The notes under the pieces: generated by a model
Databases searched by the model: none
Told to the model about the DNA's origin: nothing
What the model saw: the letters and a program-made list of their open reading frames with translations, nothing else
Shown: piece by piece, positions 36,465 through 45,406 of the stretch
How positions within the stretch are numbered: the first letter of the stretch is position 1
Layout: each line of letters opens with the position of its first letter
Made by a program: the position numbers and the translations under genes
Assembly: GCF_026151345.1 (NCBI RefSeq)
Contig: NZ_JAMQPR010000001.1
Location: 3,234,676 to 3,298,675, forward strand
DNA: 64,000 bases
Direction: 5' to 3'
Origin: Leptospira paudalimensis
GTDB lineage: Bacteria; Spirochaetota; Leptospiria; Leptospirales; Leptospiraceae

Positions 36465-36765
36465 TAGGTTTTTCCCCCAAGCTAATTACCATCTAACACA
36501 TAACGCATGACTAATATCGGGCATTTATTCAATAAAATGCCACCTAACAACGATTTTTCAATTTTTTTTATAACAGTTATCTTTTTTTCAATTCTCATTT
36601 TCGTTCCAACTCTATTGCACCTCGGCAAAAAAAAACTTAGAAAAAATTCCTTATCTTTTTGTGTGTACATCCTAATTTTTTTTGACCCCAAAGGGTGGGT
36701 TTCATATAAAGTAACTTCATCGTAGTGTTTCTCCTCTCCCCTTTTTTGGGGATTTTTGGGAAGTT
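36465..36765. other. Intergenic stretch with no convincing gene
   Basis: About 300 bases, A/T rich. A 72-codon frame on the plus strand (36507-36725) encodes one to two hydrophobic segments (SIFFITVIFFSILIFVPTLL) but has no ribosome site and is not supported otherwise; it may be a real small membrane protein (chance low). An imperfect GCATTT/AAATGC inverted repeat occurs at 36520-36540. The ABC ATPase promoter must be here on the minus strand. Confidence 0.3.
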
Positions 36766-36990
36766 ATGAACAGCACTGTCGATAAGCGGACTCATACAGG
36801 TAAATATAGAATGCTCGAATGCAATACAAAGATAAATACTGCAGACTTTATGAATGTGAAAATCAATAATGTTAAACCTTGTGCGGAATGTGGCTCCGTC
36901 ACTACCCTTTATCAATACAATCTCTGCAAAGTTTGTTTGTCCAAGAGTTTCAAAAAGCTTGTAAAAATCATCGACTCCGTGAGAAAGTAG
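36766..36990 (+). CDS. Small protein with zinc-ribbon-like Cys motif upstream of leuS
   Basis: 74 residues, no signal. The C-terminal half has PCAECGSV and, nine residues later, LCKVCLSK, i.e. two Cys-x2-Cys pairs as in small zinc ribbons, with a basic end. A weak GGGAAG ribosome site precedes the ATG. No family is recognised. The stop codon at 36988-36990 lies within the left arm of a hairpin that runs over the leuS start, so translation here could affect leuS expression. It may be a regulatory peptide or simply a small protein. Confidence 0.5.
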   Translation: MNSTVDKRTHTGKYRMLECNTKINTADFMNVKINNVKPCAECGSVTTLYQYNLCKVCLSKSFKKLVKIIDSVRK

Positions 36991-37020
36991 AATTAACTAC
37001 ACTTTCTCTACGTTAGTCGA
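36971..37020 (+). promoter_or_regulatory. Two-stem hairpin covering the leuS start codon
   Basis: The outer stem TCGACT (36971-36976)/AGTCGA (37015-37020) and inner stem GAGAAAGT (36981-36988)/ACTTTCTC (37001-37008) enclose the end of the small gene and include the A of the leuS ATG at 37020. It could mask the leuS start unless ribosomes translating the small gene melt it. Structure by eye; not energy-evaluated. Confidence 0.45.
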
Positions 37021-39623
37021 TGAATTATCCATTCCAAGATATTGAACAAAAATGGCAAAAATACTGGGACGACCACCAGACCTTTCGCACAAACGCACAC
37101 TCTTCCAAATCTAAATACTATTGTTTAGACATGTTTCCTTACCCAAGTGGTGCAGGCCTTCACGTAGGCCACCCAGAAGGATACACAGCCACTGACATCA
37201 TCTCAAGACTCAAACGTATGGAAGGATACGAGGTTTTGCACCCCATGGGTTGGGACGCATTTGGACTGCCTGCAGAACGATATGCGATGACAACGGGCAT
37301 TCACCCACGTACCACGACAAAAAATAACATCAATACCTTCCGTCGCCAGATTAAAAGCCTTGGTCTTTCCTATGACTGGGAAAGGGAAATTTCCACCACT
37401 CACCCCGATTATTACCGTTGGACCCAATGGATTTTTTTACAGATCTACAATTCCTTTTTTGACAGGAAACAAAACAAAGCTGTACCCATCGATTCCCTTA
37501 TCAAAACCTTTGAAACCGAAGGTTCTCAGTTTTTTGAGGGGATAGAACTTCCCAAAGGAATCCAATTTACAGGTTCTGAATGGAAATCCAAATCACGGAA
37601 AGAAAAAGAGGACATTTTGTCCCATTTCCGATTGGTGTATGAAGCCAATATCCCTGTGAATTGGTGTGAGGCATTGGGAACCGTTCTTGCCAATGAAGAA
37701 GTGGAAGAATGGACTTCCAAAGGGTATACAGTCGAAAGAAAACCTATGCGCCAATACATGATGCGCATCACTTCCTACGCCGAACGATTATTAAACGATC
37801 TTTCTCTCTGTGAATGGCCACCATCCACTCTCGAAATGCAAAGGAACTGGATTGGAAAGTCGGAAGGCTTGGAACTCAACTTTCACGTTCCTGCATTAAA
37901 CAAAGACATCACGGTGTATACAACTCGCCCTGATACCATTTTTGGTGCGACTTATCTGGTTCTTGCGCCCGAACACCCACTGGTCGCAGAACTCACAACT
38001 GCAGAACAGAAAAAAGCGGTAGAAACCTACCAAAAAGATTGTTCCTTAAAAAGTGATTTAGAAAGAACCGAACTGAATAAAGACAAAACGGGTGTATTCA
38101 CTGGTTCCTATGCTAGTTTACCAACAGACTCATCAGTCAAAGTTCCCATTTACATCTCTGATTATGTATTAATCTCTTACGGAACAGGTGCCATAATGGC
38201 GGTTCCAGCTCACGACCAAAGAGACTATGACTTTGCTGTGAAGTTTCAACTTCCCATCAAACAAGTGATTGATGGAAAAATGGAACCAAACCTTGCTTTT
38301 GATTCCAAAGATTCAGTTTGTATTAATTCTTCTTCCGCAGAAGTGCAGTTAGACGGAAAGTCTTACAAAGATGCGTTCCAAACCATGGTCGTTTGGGCAG
38401 AAAAAAAATCGGTAGGTCGTAAAAAAATCCAATTCAAACTGAGAGATTGGCTTTTTGCAAGACAAAGGTATTGGGGAGAACCCATCCCTCTTGTCCATTT
38501 TGAAGATGGAACACCAAAGGCATTATCGGATTCAGAATTACCATTAGTATTACCAGACCTTGAAGAGTTCAAACCTTCCGGAACAGGGGAATCTCCTCTT
38601 GCCCTTGCCAAAGATTGGCTTGTGTACAAAGACCCAGTCACAGGTGAAATCGGCAAACGAGAAACCAATACAATGCCACAGTGGGCAGGTTCCTGTTATT
38701 ATTACCTTCGTTATATCGATCCAAGAAATAATGACAAACTCATTGATCCAACGCTTGAAAAGATGTGGATGCCAGTGGAAGTATATGTGGGTGGAGCAGA
38801 ACATGCCGTACTACACTTGTTATACTCAAGATTTTGGCATAAAATTCTTTTTGATTTGGGTCACGTATCCACACCAGAACCATTTAAAAAATTAGTCCAC
38901 CAAGGTCTGATCCTCGGAGAGGACAAAGGCAAAATGTCCAAATCACGAGGAAACGTAGTCAATCCAGACGATGTAGTTTCTGAATACGGTGCTGATACAC
39001 TACGACTCTTTGAAATGTTTATGGGCCCATTTGAGATGTCCAAACCTTGGAGTAAAAATGGTGTCGATGGTGTTTTCCGATTTTTGAATCGTGTATGGCG
39101 ACTCTTTCACTCAGGGGAAAATGAATCATTTTTTGTAGAAGATATCGAACCAAATGAAGCAGAACTCAAAACACTTCACCGCACGATTAAAAAAGTAAAA
39201 GACGACATCGATGGTTTTTCATTTAACACTGCTGTATCCCAAATGATGATCTTCATCAATGAGTTCACAAGTAATCCAAGAAAACCTAAAAAAGTATTAG
39301 AACCTTTTGTTTTGGCATTATCTCCTTTTGCACCCCACCTAGCGGAAGAACTATGGGCCAAACTAGGACACAAAGAATCACTTGCTTACCATCCGTATCC
39401 AAAATGGGACGAGAAGTATTTAGTAGATGCCAATATCACGATTGTTGTCCAAGTAAATGGCAAAATGCGTGGGGAATTTTTAGCACCTAGAGAAATTGAA
39501 GAAAAGGAAGCCTTATCCCTTGCAAAAGAAGTGGAAAAGGCAAAACCTTTCTGGGTCGGAAAAGAAATCAAAAAAGAAATTTATGTCAAAGGTAAACTCG
39601 TTAACATTGTAGTTGCTGGTTAA
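37020..39623 (+). CDS. leuS: Leucyl-tRNA synthetase
   Basis: 867 residues. Class I signatures: [21 protein letters not shown] (HVGHP) near residue 40 and [13 protein letters not shown] for the KMSKS loop; the CP1 editing domain has [22 protein letters not shown]. The C-terminal block ends in [11 protein letters not shown] and a small terminal domain. It charges tRNA-Leu and edits mischarged amino acids. Start [16 protein letters not shown] is the normal N-terminus. No ribosome site is evident; a hairpin covers the ATG (see separate entry). Convergent with the tail-anchored gene, six bases apart. Confidence 0.98.
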   Translation: MNYPFQDIEQKWQKYWDDHQTFRTNAHSSKSKYYCLDMFPYPSGAGLHVGHPEGYTATDIISRLKRMEGYEVLHPMGWDAFGLPAERYAMTTGIHPRTTTKNNINTFRRQIKSLGLSYDWEREISTTHPDYYRWTQWIFLQIYNSFFDRKQNKAVPIDSLIKTFETEGSQFFEGIELPKGIQFTGSEWKSKSRKEKEDILSHFRLVYEANIPVNWCEALGTVLANEEVEEWTSKGYTVERKPMRQYMMRITSYAERLLNDLSLCEWPPSTLEMQRNWIGKSEGLELNFHVPALNKDITVYTTRPDTIFGATYLVLAPEHPLVAELTTAEQKKAVETYQKDCSLKSDLERTELNKDKTGVFTGSYASLPTDSSVKVPIYISDYVLISYGTGAIMAVPAHDQRDYDFAVKFQLPIKQVIDGKMEPNLAFDSKDSVCINSSSAEVQLDGKSYKDAFQTMVVWAEKKSVGRKKIQFKLRDWLFARQRYWGEPIPLVHFEDGTPKALSDSELPLVLPDLEEFKPSGTGESPLALAKDWLVYKDPVTGEIGKRETNTMPQWAGSCYYYLRYIDPRNNDKLIDPTLEKMWMPVEVYVGGAEHAVLHLLYSRFWHKILFDLGHVSTPEPFKKLVHQGLILGEDKGKMSKSRGNVVNPDDVVSEYGADTLRLFEMFMGPFEMSKPWSKNGVDGVFRFLNRVWRLFHSGENESFFVEDIEPNEAELKTLHRTIKKVKDDIDGFSFNTAVSQMMIFINEFTSNPRKPKKVLEPFVLALSPFAPHLAEELWAKLGHKESLAYHPYPKWDEKYLVDANITIVVQVNGKMRGEFLAPREIEEKEALSLAKEVEKAKPFWVGKEIKKEIYVKGKLVNIVVAG

Positions 39624-39629
39624 TTGATT

Positions 39630-40787
39630 TTACAAAATCACCATCACAAAAATCAAAACTCCAATGAGTACGATTGTGATGAATGCACCCATTAACATAA
39701 ATAAGTTGGCACCTGAAGATTTTGTATCTTGTTGTGCATTCCCTACTTTTTTCTTTTGGGTTTGGCCGGCTCCCGTTTTGTTTCCCGTTCCAGCAATGGA
39801 TGCAGGTTTAGGAATAGCTACCTTTACTGGATGTTCTTCGATCGAATGGAATAAATACTGATTTGGTCCTTCAGCAAAAATATGGTATTCGGTTTTGTTA
39901 CTCGCAATCCCAAGGAATTTGCCTACAACAGGTTCCTTTTTGATTTTACCTTCTTCGTCAATGAGACCCAATATTTGTGCATTTGTGAGTCCTTCTGGTG
40001 TTTCCGTTGGAACTCGAAATAAAATTTCCATACCTTCCATTAAGTTATCAAACTCAACTCCATTGATAGGAGAGATAACCGTTTTCATATTGAGTTCTTT
40101 TGGAAAAGCGACACGAAATTGTGCAATTTGTCGATCCAAAGCAGAACCTTCACCTTTTGGAAGTTCGGTGGAAACAGAAGGAACAGAAGCATCTTGTGCG
40201 GCTGGTGCCTCGTCTTCTGGTTTTGGAATGGGAAGGATGACCCCTTTCATTGGATTTTCATATCGAAACTTTGCCGTCGAAATTTTATCTACTTCAGCTT
40301 GTAGTTTGATATTCCTTCCCTTGGTTGCCATAAGAATTGGATTTTCTAAAAGTTCTGTGATATGAGAAGGATCCTTCTTTTGCCAAAGGGGAAGGAGTTC
40401 CTCTAACTTCTCTTTGGTGAATGCTCGGTGAACAGCACGACCAATATTTTCAGAGATAGCAGGATCATAACCACCTGTTTTACCAATGTCACCTAAGTCT
40501 GTTGAAATTTGTACGTGATCCGCAAACGTTCGAATCCGACGAAAGGTGGGAGACATTCCCACAACTGCATAAAGTTCCATAATGTGTTTACGTATGGAGG
40601 AAACTAAAATGAGAACCATTCCGTTCAAACTGTCCAAATCAATTTTTACTTTAACCAAGTAACCATCGGTGATTTTTCCTTGTAGAACTTCTTTGGCTTG
40701 TTCATCAGTAAACACAGCCTCTCTAGTTAATCCGAGAAGGTCTGCTTGTCTTTTTAATTGGTCTGCTTTTGTACTTAATTCTGACAT
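39630..40787 (-). CDS. Tail-anchored protein of unknown function, coupled to a GHKL ATPase
   Basis: 385 residues. No N-terminal signal; the last 25 residues hold a single hydrophobic segment (FMLMGAFITIVLIGVLIFVMV), so the protein is anchored in the membrane by its C-terminus with the bulk in the cytoplasm. A linker rich in Pro, Ala, Gly and Lys precedes it (about residues 340-360). The main body contains no family I recognise. Its ATG overlaps the stop of the GHKL ATPase by one base, so the two are translationally coupled and probably act as a complex, perhaps a membrane signalling pair. Confidence 0.75.
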   Translation of the reverse strand: MSELSTKADQLKRQADLLGLTREAVFTDEQAKEVLQGKITDGYLVKVKIDLDSLNGMVLILVSSIRKHIMELYAVVGMSPTFRRIRTFADHVQISTDLGDIGKTGGYDPAISENIGRAVHRAFTKEKLEELLPLWQKKDPSHITELLENPILMATKGRNIKLQAEVDKISTAKFRYENPMKGVILPIPKPEDEAPAAQDASVPSVSTELPKGEGSALDRQIAQFRVAFPKELNMKTVISPINGVEFDNLMEGMEILFRVPTETPEGLTNAQILGLIDEEGKIKKEPVVGKFLGIASNKTEYHIFAEGPNQYLFHSIEEHPVKVAIPKPASIAGTGNKTGAGQTQKKKVGNAQQDTKSSGANLFMLMGAFITIVLIGVLIFVMVIL

Positions 40788-41497
40788 TATTCTACAAACA
40801 GTTGTTCGATCATTCCATTTGATTTTGGTATTTCATGTAATGGAACTTCGACACGCGCTACTGTTTCCTTTTTCCTTTCTGATGAGTATATTGAAAATAA
40901 ACGACGATCAAATCCAGATTGAGACAATAATATTTCTACCATTGTGATTCCCATTCCAGCTCCTTCTGTACTATCACCATGTTCCATAAAGAACTCGAAT
41001 AGATTATCATACTTTTTAGCATTGATAAACTTTTCTTTTACCCTTTCTGCTTCAATTGGCAATAAAGGAAAATTATTTCGAATTTCTAAATCTATTTTGT
41101 CTTTTTTGTAAATACAAGTGATTTTAACAAAATGTCCCGATTCTCTCATTTTTTGTTTATAAGTGGGAAATTTGCGTTCATTCAAACTTGATTTGAAGAG
41201 TTTCATTCCTTCTTCATAATCCTCTAATTTTTGGATATTGAGTTGGAGTTCTTCGAAAATGATTCGTTTGATTGCTGCTTTCGTAGAATTGACAATTAAT
41301 TCTTTTGCAGCAGTGTAGAAGAGTTCCATCAGGTCTTCACGATCCAGGGAACGCAAAATTCGTAACAAAATGTATTTGAGTTTTGCCTCACCTATGTCTC
41401 CCATCACATAGGTGATCATGGAAATTTTTTTCCCTGCCTCTACAGCCTGATCCACAGTTCGACAAAAATCTGGACTGAGAGAAATCTCTTGGGACAT
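40787..41497 (-). CDS. GHKL-type ATPase (histidine-kinase-like) without receiver or HisKA domain
   Basis: 236 residues. The GHKL/HATPase_c fold shows an N box (AAKELIVNSTKAAI) and a G box (EGAGMGITMVEILLSQSGF) in the C-terminal half, with a helical N-terminal part containing CRTVDQAVEAGKKIS. There is no HisKA phosphoacceptor, sensor or receiver domain, so it is not a full kinase; it may be an anti-sigma-like or partner-binding ATPase. It follows thrC by 50 bases and overlaps the tail-anchored gene by one base (TAATG). Confidence 0.8.
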   Translation of the reverse strand: MSQEISLSPDFCRTVDQAVEAGKKISMITYVMGDIGEAKLKYILLRILRSLDREDLMELFYTAAKELIVNSTKAAIKRIIFEELQLNIQKLEDYEEGMKLFKSSLNERKFPTYKQKMRESGHFVKITCIYKKDKIDLEIRNNFPLLPIEAERVKEKFINAKKYDNLFEFFMEHGDSTEGAGMGITMVEILLSQSGFDRRLFSIYSSERKKETVARVEVPLHEIPKSNGMIEQLFVE

Positions 41498-41547
41498 ACC
41501 GGTAAACTTAAAAAAATTGCCAGTGAAGTGGGGATTTGTCTAGCGAT

Positions 41548-42897
41548 TTATGTTTTCTTCAAATGTTTACCGAGGATTTCCATCACTCCCGATAAGGTTG
41601 GCTTACAAGGTAAAATCACATTCTTTAAGGTATCATCCACCTTCGGAATTTTCCCTTCGTGAAAGGCAAGTTTGAACTCGGTGAATTTGAGACCATTGGC
41701 AGTGGAGATCACAACAACAGACTCCCCCTGTTTAACCACTCCCGATTGGATTGATTTTAATAAACTAGCAAGTGCCACACCTGTGTGAGGGTCATTATAC
41801 AGTCCGTACAAATCCCCTTTTGCACTTGCGTTCGCTAATTCTTCTTCCGTTGCCACCTCGACAATCCCATTGAATTTTTTCAGAACACGGATCGCTTTTT
41901 TCACGGAAACAGGATCACCAATTTGAATCGCAGACGCTAAGGTTTTTTCAGCAGTGACTGGAGAGAACTCCGCAAAACCCTTCTTAAACGACTCATACAG
42001 AGGACTTGCATTTTTTGCCTGAGCAAGGATGATCCTTGGCAGTTTTTGAATGAGACCAAGTTCTAACATCATTTCAAAACCCATACCAAGGGCGGAAACA
42101 TTTCCTAAATTCCCACCTGGGATCACAACCCAATCGGGCACATTCCAACCTAATTGTTGGGTGATTTCCACAGAAATTGATTTTTGACCTTCGATGCGAA
42201 GGGAATTCATGGAATTTGCTAGGTAAATTGACTTTTCTTGAGTGAGTTCTTTTACAACTGCCATACAACCATCGAAGTCAGTTTCTAATGCAAGCACTAT
42301 GGCACCGTTCGAGACAGGTTGGATGAGTTGAGCCGTTGAAACTTTGTTAGCTGGAAGTAAAATAATGGCTGGAATTCCCGCTTTGGCAGCATAAGAAGCA
42401 AGAGCAGCAGAAGTGTCTCCCGTCGATGCACAAGCAACTGCCTTAATGGGAACTCCATCTGCAATCATTTGGTTCACTTGGCTTACAAGTACGGTCATCC
42501 CTAAATCTTTAAACGAACCAGTATGAGAAACTCCGCACTGTTTGACATGAAGGCTTTTTAAACCGAGGTCCTTTGCAAAACGAGACGCATCATACAAATG
42601 GGTTGTCCCTTCCCCAGAGGTGATGATGTTTTCCTCTTTGATTTCGGGGAGAACCCATTCTTTTTTGCCCCAAACCCCAGAAGCATTGGGAAATTGGCTG
42701 GAACGGAAGCGAGATTCAAAGGTAGACTTCCACTCTTCTGCTGGGATTTTTTTTAAGCTGTCTAAATCATGTTCAACATTTAGAAGTTCTCCACAACTGG
42801 AACAGGAATAGATGACCTGGTGGAGCGGGTATGTTTTGCGACAGGATTCGTTGGTGCATCGAAACTGTGCTCGGAATTGATATTTTGTAAGTGACAT
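41548..42897 (-). CDS. thrC: Threonine synthase
   Basis: 449 residues. N-terminal Cys pairs (CTNESC and CSSCGELL) form a zinc-like extension seen in many bacterial threonine synthases. The PLP lysine is in GVSHTGSFKDLG (K130), and GLKFTEFKLAFHEGK is near the C-terminus. It converts O-phosphohomoserine to threonine. The start MSLTKYQFRAQFRC puts the Cys pair at the N-terminus as expected. It is the first gene of a minus unit with the GHKL ATPase and tail-anchored gene; no functional link is obvious, so the coupling may be by position only. Confidence 0.95.
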   Translation of the reverse strand: MSLTKYQFRAQFRCTNESCRKTYPLHQVIYSCSSCGELLNVEHDLDSLKKIPAEEWKSTFESRFRSSQFPNASGVWGKKEWVLPEIKEENIITSGEGTTHLYDASRFAKDLGLKSLHVKQCGVSHTGSFKDLGMTVLVSQVNQMIADGVPIKAVACASTGDTSAALASYAAKAGIPAIILLPANKVSTAQLIQPVSNGAIVLALETDFDGCMAVVKELTQEKSIYLANSMNSLRIEGQKSISVEITQQLGWNVPDWVVIPGGNLGNVSALGMGFEMMLELGLIQKLPRIILAQAKNASPLYESFKKGFAEFSPVTAEKTLASAIQIGDPVSVKKAIRVLKKFNGIVEVATEEELANASAKGDLYGLYNDPHTGVALASLLKSIQSGVVKQGESVVVISTANGLKFTEFKLAFHEGKIPKVDDTLKNVILPCKPTLSGVMEILGKHLKKT

Positions 42898-42986
42898 AGA
42901 CTTCTCTAGGCTTCAGATTTACGGAAACTTCCTTTTCCATTCTTTGGAAAGGGGAAAAATGCACGAATGATTTTTATCGTTTTTTG

Positions 42987-43592
42987 ATGGATATGGAAAC
43001 AGAAACTTTAGACCCCAATTGGTGGAGTAAAATCAAACGTTACGTGAGAAGAAGCCTCTTTGTCTTCTTATTTCTCTGTTTCTTACTGTTTGTCCGAATC
43101 TTTTTATTCCAAATCTATTCTGTCCAAGGGAATTCCATGTTTCCTACCTTGGAACATGGATCTGTCGTTTTTGTCTGGAAGGGAGGGTATGCCATCTCTG
43201 CCAAATTTTTTGGAACGGAATTATTGTACACCGATCCAAGTATCAATAAATTGGACTTAGTCTTATTTGTGAGCCAAGAAGACGAACTTGTCGTTAAACG
43301 TGTGATAGGTTTACCTGGCGAATTTTATTCCATTGAATCAGGAAGGGTGCTCATTGATTCCATGGAACTTTTAGAAAATTATCTTCCAAAAGGAACTTAC
43401 ACAAGTGAACCTTCCACTTCTGTCTTTTTAAACAGACATCATTCTCCATTTCTTGCAATGGACAAACAAGGAAGGATCCCTCCTGGTTATTATTTATTAC
43501 TTGGAGATAATCGACAATATTCAACTGACTCAAGATCCTTTGGACTCGTACCAGTTGAAAAAATCAAAGGAAAGGTAATCTTTTATTTTTAA
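42987..43592 (+). CDS. lepB: Signal peptidase I
   Basis: 201 residues from the ATG at 42987 (a TTG at 42984 is directly ahead). One membrane segment follows the basic start (SLFVFLFLCFLLFVRIFLFQIYSV). The Ser/Lys dyad is in GNSMFPTLEHGSVVFV and ELVVKRVIGLPGEFY, and GDNRQYSTDSRSFGLVP is the family C-terminal box. It removes signal peptides from exported proteins on the outer face of the inner membrane. It heads an operon with a PASTA PBP (start two bases after its stop) and a DUF115 protein. Confidence 0.95.
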   Translation: MDMETETLDPNWWSKIKRYVRRSLFVFLFLCFLLFVRIFLFQIYSVQGNSMFPTLEHGSVVFVWKGGYAISAKFFGTELLYTDPSINKLDLVLFVSQEDELVVKRVIGLPGEFYSIESGRVLIDSMELLENYLPKGTYTSEPSTSVFLNRHHSPFLAMDKQGRIPPGYYLLLGDNRQYSTDSRSFGLVPVEKIKGKVIFYF

Positions 43593-43594
43593 CA

Positions 43595-45406
43595 ATGACA
43601 GAATACAAACTTCGTTTTAAATATATCTTCTATTTTATCTTATCATTATTTGTTGTTTTGTTTTTCCGAGTTGTGTATCTCACTTACTTTAATGAAAACA
43701 TAATCAATTTAAAAGCAAATAAATTTGTACAACGAGGAACCATTTACGATAGACGAGGCATCGAACTTGCGATCTCTCGAGAATCAGCAACGGTTGGAAT
43801 TGATCCATCCAATATTTATGATCCTGAACTCACCGCACAAGAGTTAGGTCCAGTTCTTGGAATTCCAACAAATAAACTGATCGAAACCATTCGAGACAAA
43901 CAAAACTATTTTTTACTAAAAAGAGAAATTGAATTATCAAAAGCAGAAAATATCAAAGCACTTTCACTCCCAGGTGTAAGAGTCGAAAAAGAATACAAAC
44001 GAATTTACCCACAGGGAAGTCTTGCTGCTAGTTTACTTGGATTTACAGGTTATGATGATGATAAAGCCCTATCTGGTCTTGAAATGTTGTATAACTTGGA
44101 ACTGTTATCCACACCAGATGCTGAATCTTCAAAAGGAAATAATGTTCACCTAACAATTGACAGTATCATACAATACCGATTGGAAAAATCCTTACAAAAA
44201 GCTTTTCTCCAAACCGCTTCCAAACGTGGAATCGGAATGATCATGGATACAGAAACAGGAAAAATCCTGGCTATGGCATCCTTTCCTAATTTTGATCCCA
44301 ATCATTTCCAAGACTTTCCAGTGGAATCCCATACCAATTGGTCCATCCGGCATGTGTATGAACCTGGATCCACAATGAAAATTTTTATCGCATTGATGTT
44401 ACTAAACGAAGGTAAAATTCTACCAGGAGAACGATTCCATTGTCCGGGATATATTGAAATTGGCAAAACTGTGATTCGTTGCACAGACAACCATGGCCAT
44501 GTCAATTTAGATGAAATCCTTCAATATTCTTGTAATGTTGGAATCATCAAAGCGGCTCAAAAAATTGACGAGGCAACTTACTATCGTTATTTGGATAGTT
44601 TCAAATTTGGCAAAAGAACTAATTTTTCCATCCATGAAGCAAAAGGTTATCTCCCTCCACAAAACAAATGGAACAAAAGTACACCGTATTTTTTGTCAAT
44701 AGGACAAGGAGTTTCAGTAACACCAATTCAGTTGATTACCGCTGCTGCCGCCGTCGTGAACGGTGGTATTTTATTTGAACCAAGTGTTGTTTCTCAAATC
44801 ACCAATTCTTATGGTGAGTTGGTGCATGAATTTTCCACCAAATCTGAGTTAATTGGAATTAAGCCTGGTGCTGCTTCAAAAACATTAAATGCAATGGGTA
44901 AAGCAGTTTCACAGGGAACGGGAAAAAAGGCATATTTAGAAAACTACTTCATTGCAGGGAAAACAGGGACTTCCCAAAAAGCGAAAGCAGGTGAAGGATA
45001 CCAAGCGGGTTTATTTACGGCAAGTTTCCTTGGTTTTTTTCCTGCCGACAAACCAAAGTATGTTGGTCTTATCGTTTTTGATGAACCAGGCGGTGAGGCA
45101 CATACTGGAGGAGGAATTGCTGCTCCCGTTTTTCGTGAAGTTGTAGAAAGTATCATTCCGATTGTAGAAAGAAGTGAAAAGGCATTGGTTTACCGATTAC
45201 AGAACCAAAAAAACAAAATCTTTAAGGTAGATCCCAAACAAATGCCTGACATGACAGGCCTAACTGCATCGGAAGTAATCCAAGTACTAAAACAATTAAA
45301 AGTGAAGTATACTCTTGATGGATCTGGGTTTGTCAAATCCCAAGATCCAAAACCAAATACATCTCTTTCTCCCAATGTAAATGTAAAAATTGTCTTGGAA
45401 CCGTAA
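43595..45406 (+). CDS. Penicillin-binding protein, transpeptidase with C-terminal PASTA domain (FtsI/SpoVD-like)
   Basis: 603 residues. One N-terminal membrane helix (IFYFILSLFVVLFFRVVYLT), a dimerisation domain starting RGTIYDRRGIELAIS, and the transpeptidase: STMK active site at 259-262, SCN at 312-314, KTG at 456-458. The last 60 residues form one PASTA domain (MPDMTGLTASEVIQVLKQL). Cross-links peptidoglycan, most likely in septum or growth-zone synthesis; PASTA domains bind muropeptides or beta-lactams. The reading frame starts two bases after lepB and ends directly before the GTG of the DUF115 gene, so it is a tight envelope operon. Confidence 0.94.
   Translation: MTEYKLRFKYIFYFILSLFVVLFFRVVYLTYFNENIINLKANKFVQRGTIYDRRGIELAISRESATVGIDPSNIYDPELTAQELGPVLGIPTNKLIETIRDKQNYFLLKREIELSKAENIKALSLPGVRVEKEYKRIYPQGSLAASLLGFTGYDDDKALSGLEMLYNLELLSTPDAESSKGNNVHLTIDSIIQYRLEKSLQKAFLQTASKRGIGMIMDTETGKILAMASFPNFDPNHFQDFPVESHTNWSIRHVYEPGSTMKIFIALMLLNEGKILPGERFHCPGYIEIGKTVIRCTDNHGHVNLDEILQYSCNVGIIKAAQKIDEATYYRYLDSFKFGKRTNFSIHEAKGYLPPQNKWNKSTPYFLSIGQGVSVTPIQLITAAAAVVNGGILFEPSVVSQITNSYGELVHEFSTKSELIGIKPGAASKTLNAMGKAVSQGTGKKAYLENYFIAGKTGTSQKAKAGEGYQAGLFTASFLGFFPADKPKYVGLIVFDEPGGEAHTGGGIAAPVFREVVESIIPIVERSEKALVYRLQNQKNKIFKVDPKQMPDMTGLTASEVIQVLKQLKVKYTLDGSGFVKSQDPKPNTSLSPNVNVKIVLEP

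Noticed and set aside
36507..36725. 72-codon frame with hydrophobic segments upstream of the zinc-ribbon gene
   Set aside because: No ribosome site or other support; listed only as a possibility in the intergenic entry.
36637..36915. 92-codon minus-strand frame across the small zinc-ribbon gene
   Set aside because: Composition is not protein-like and it overlaps the better supported plus-strand gene.
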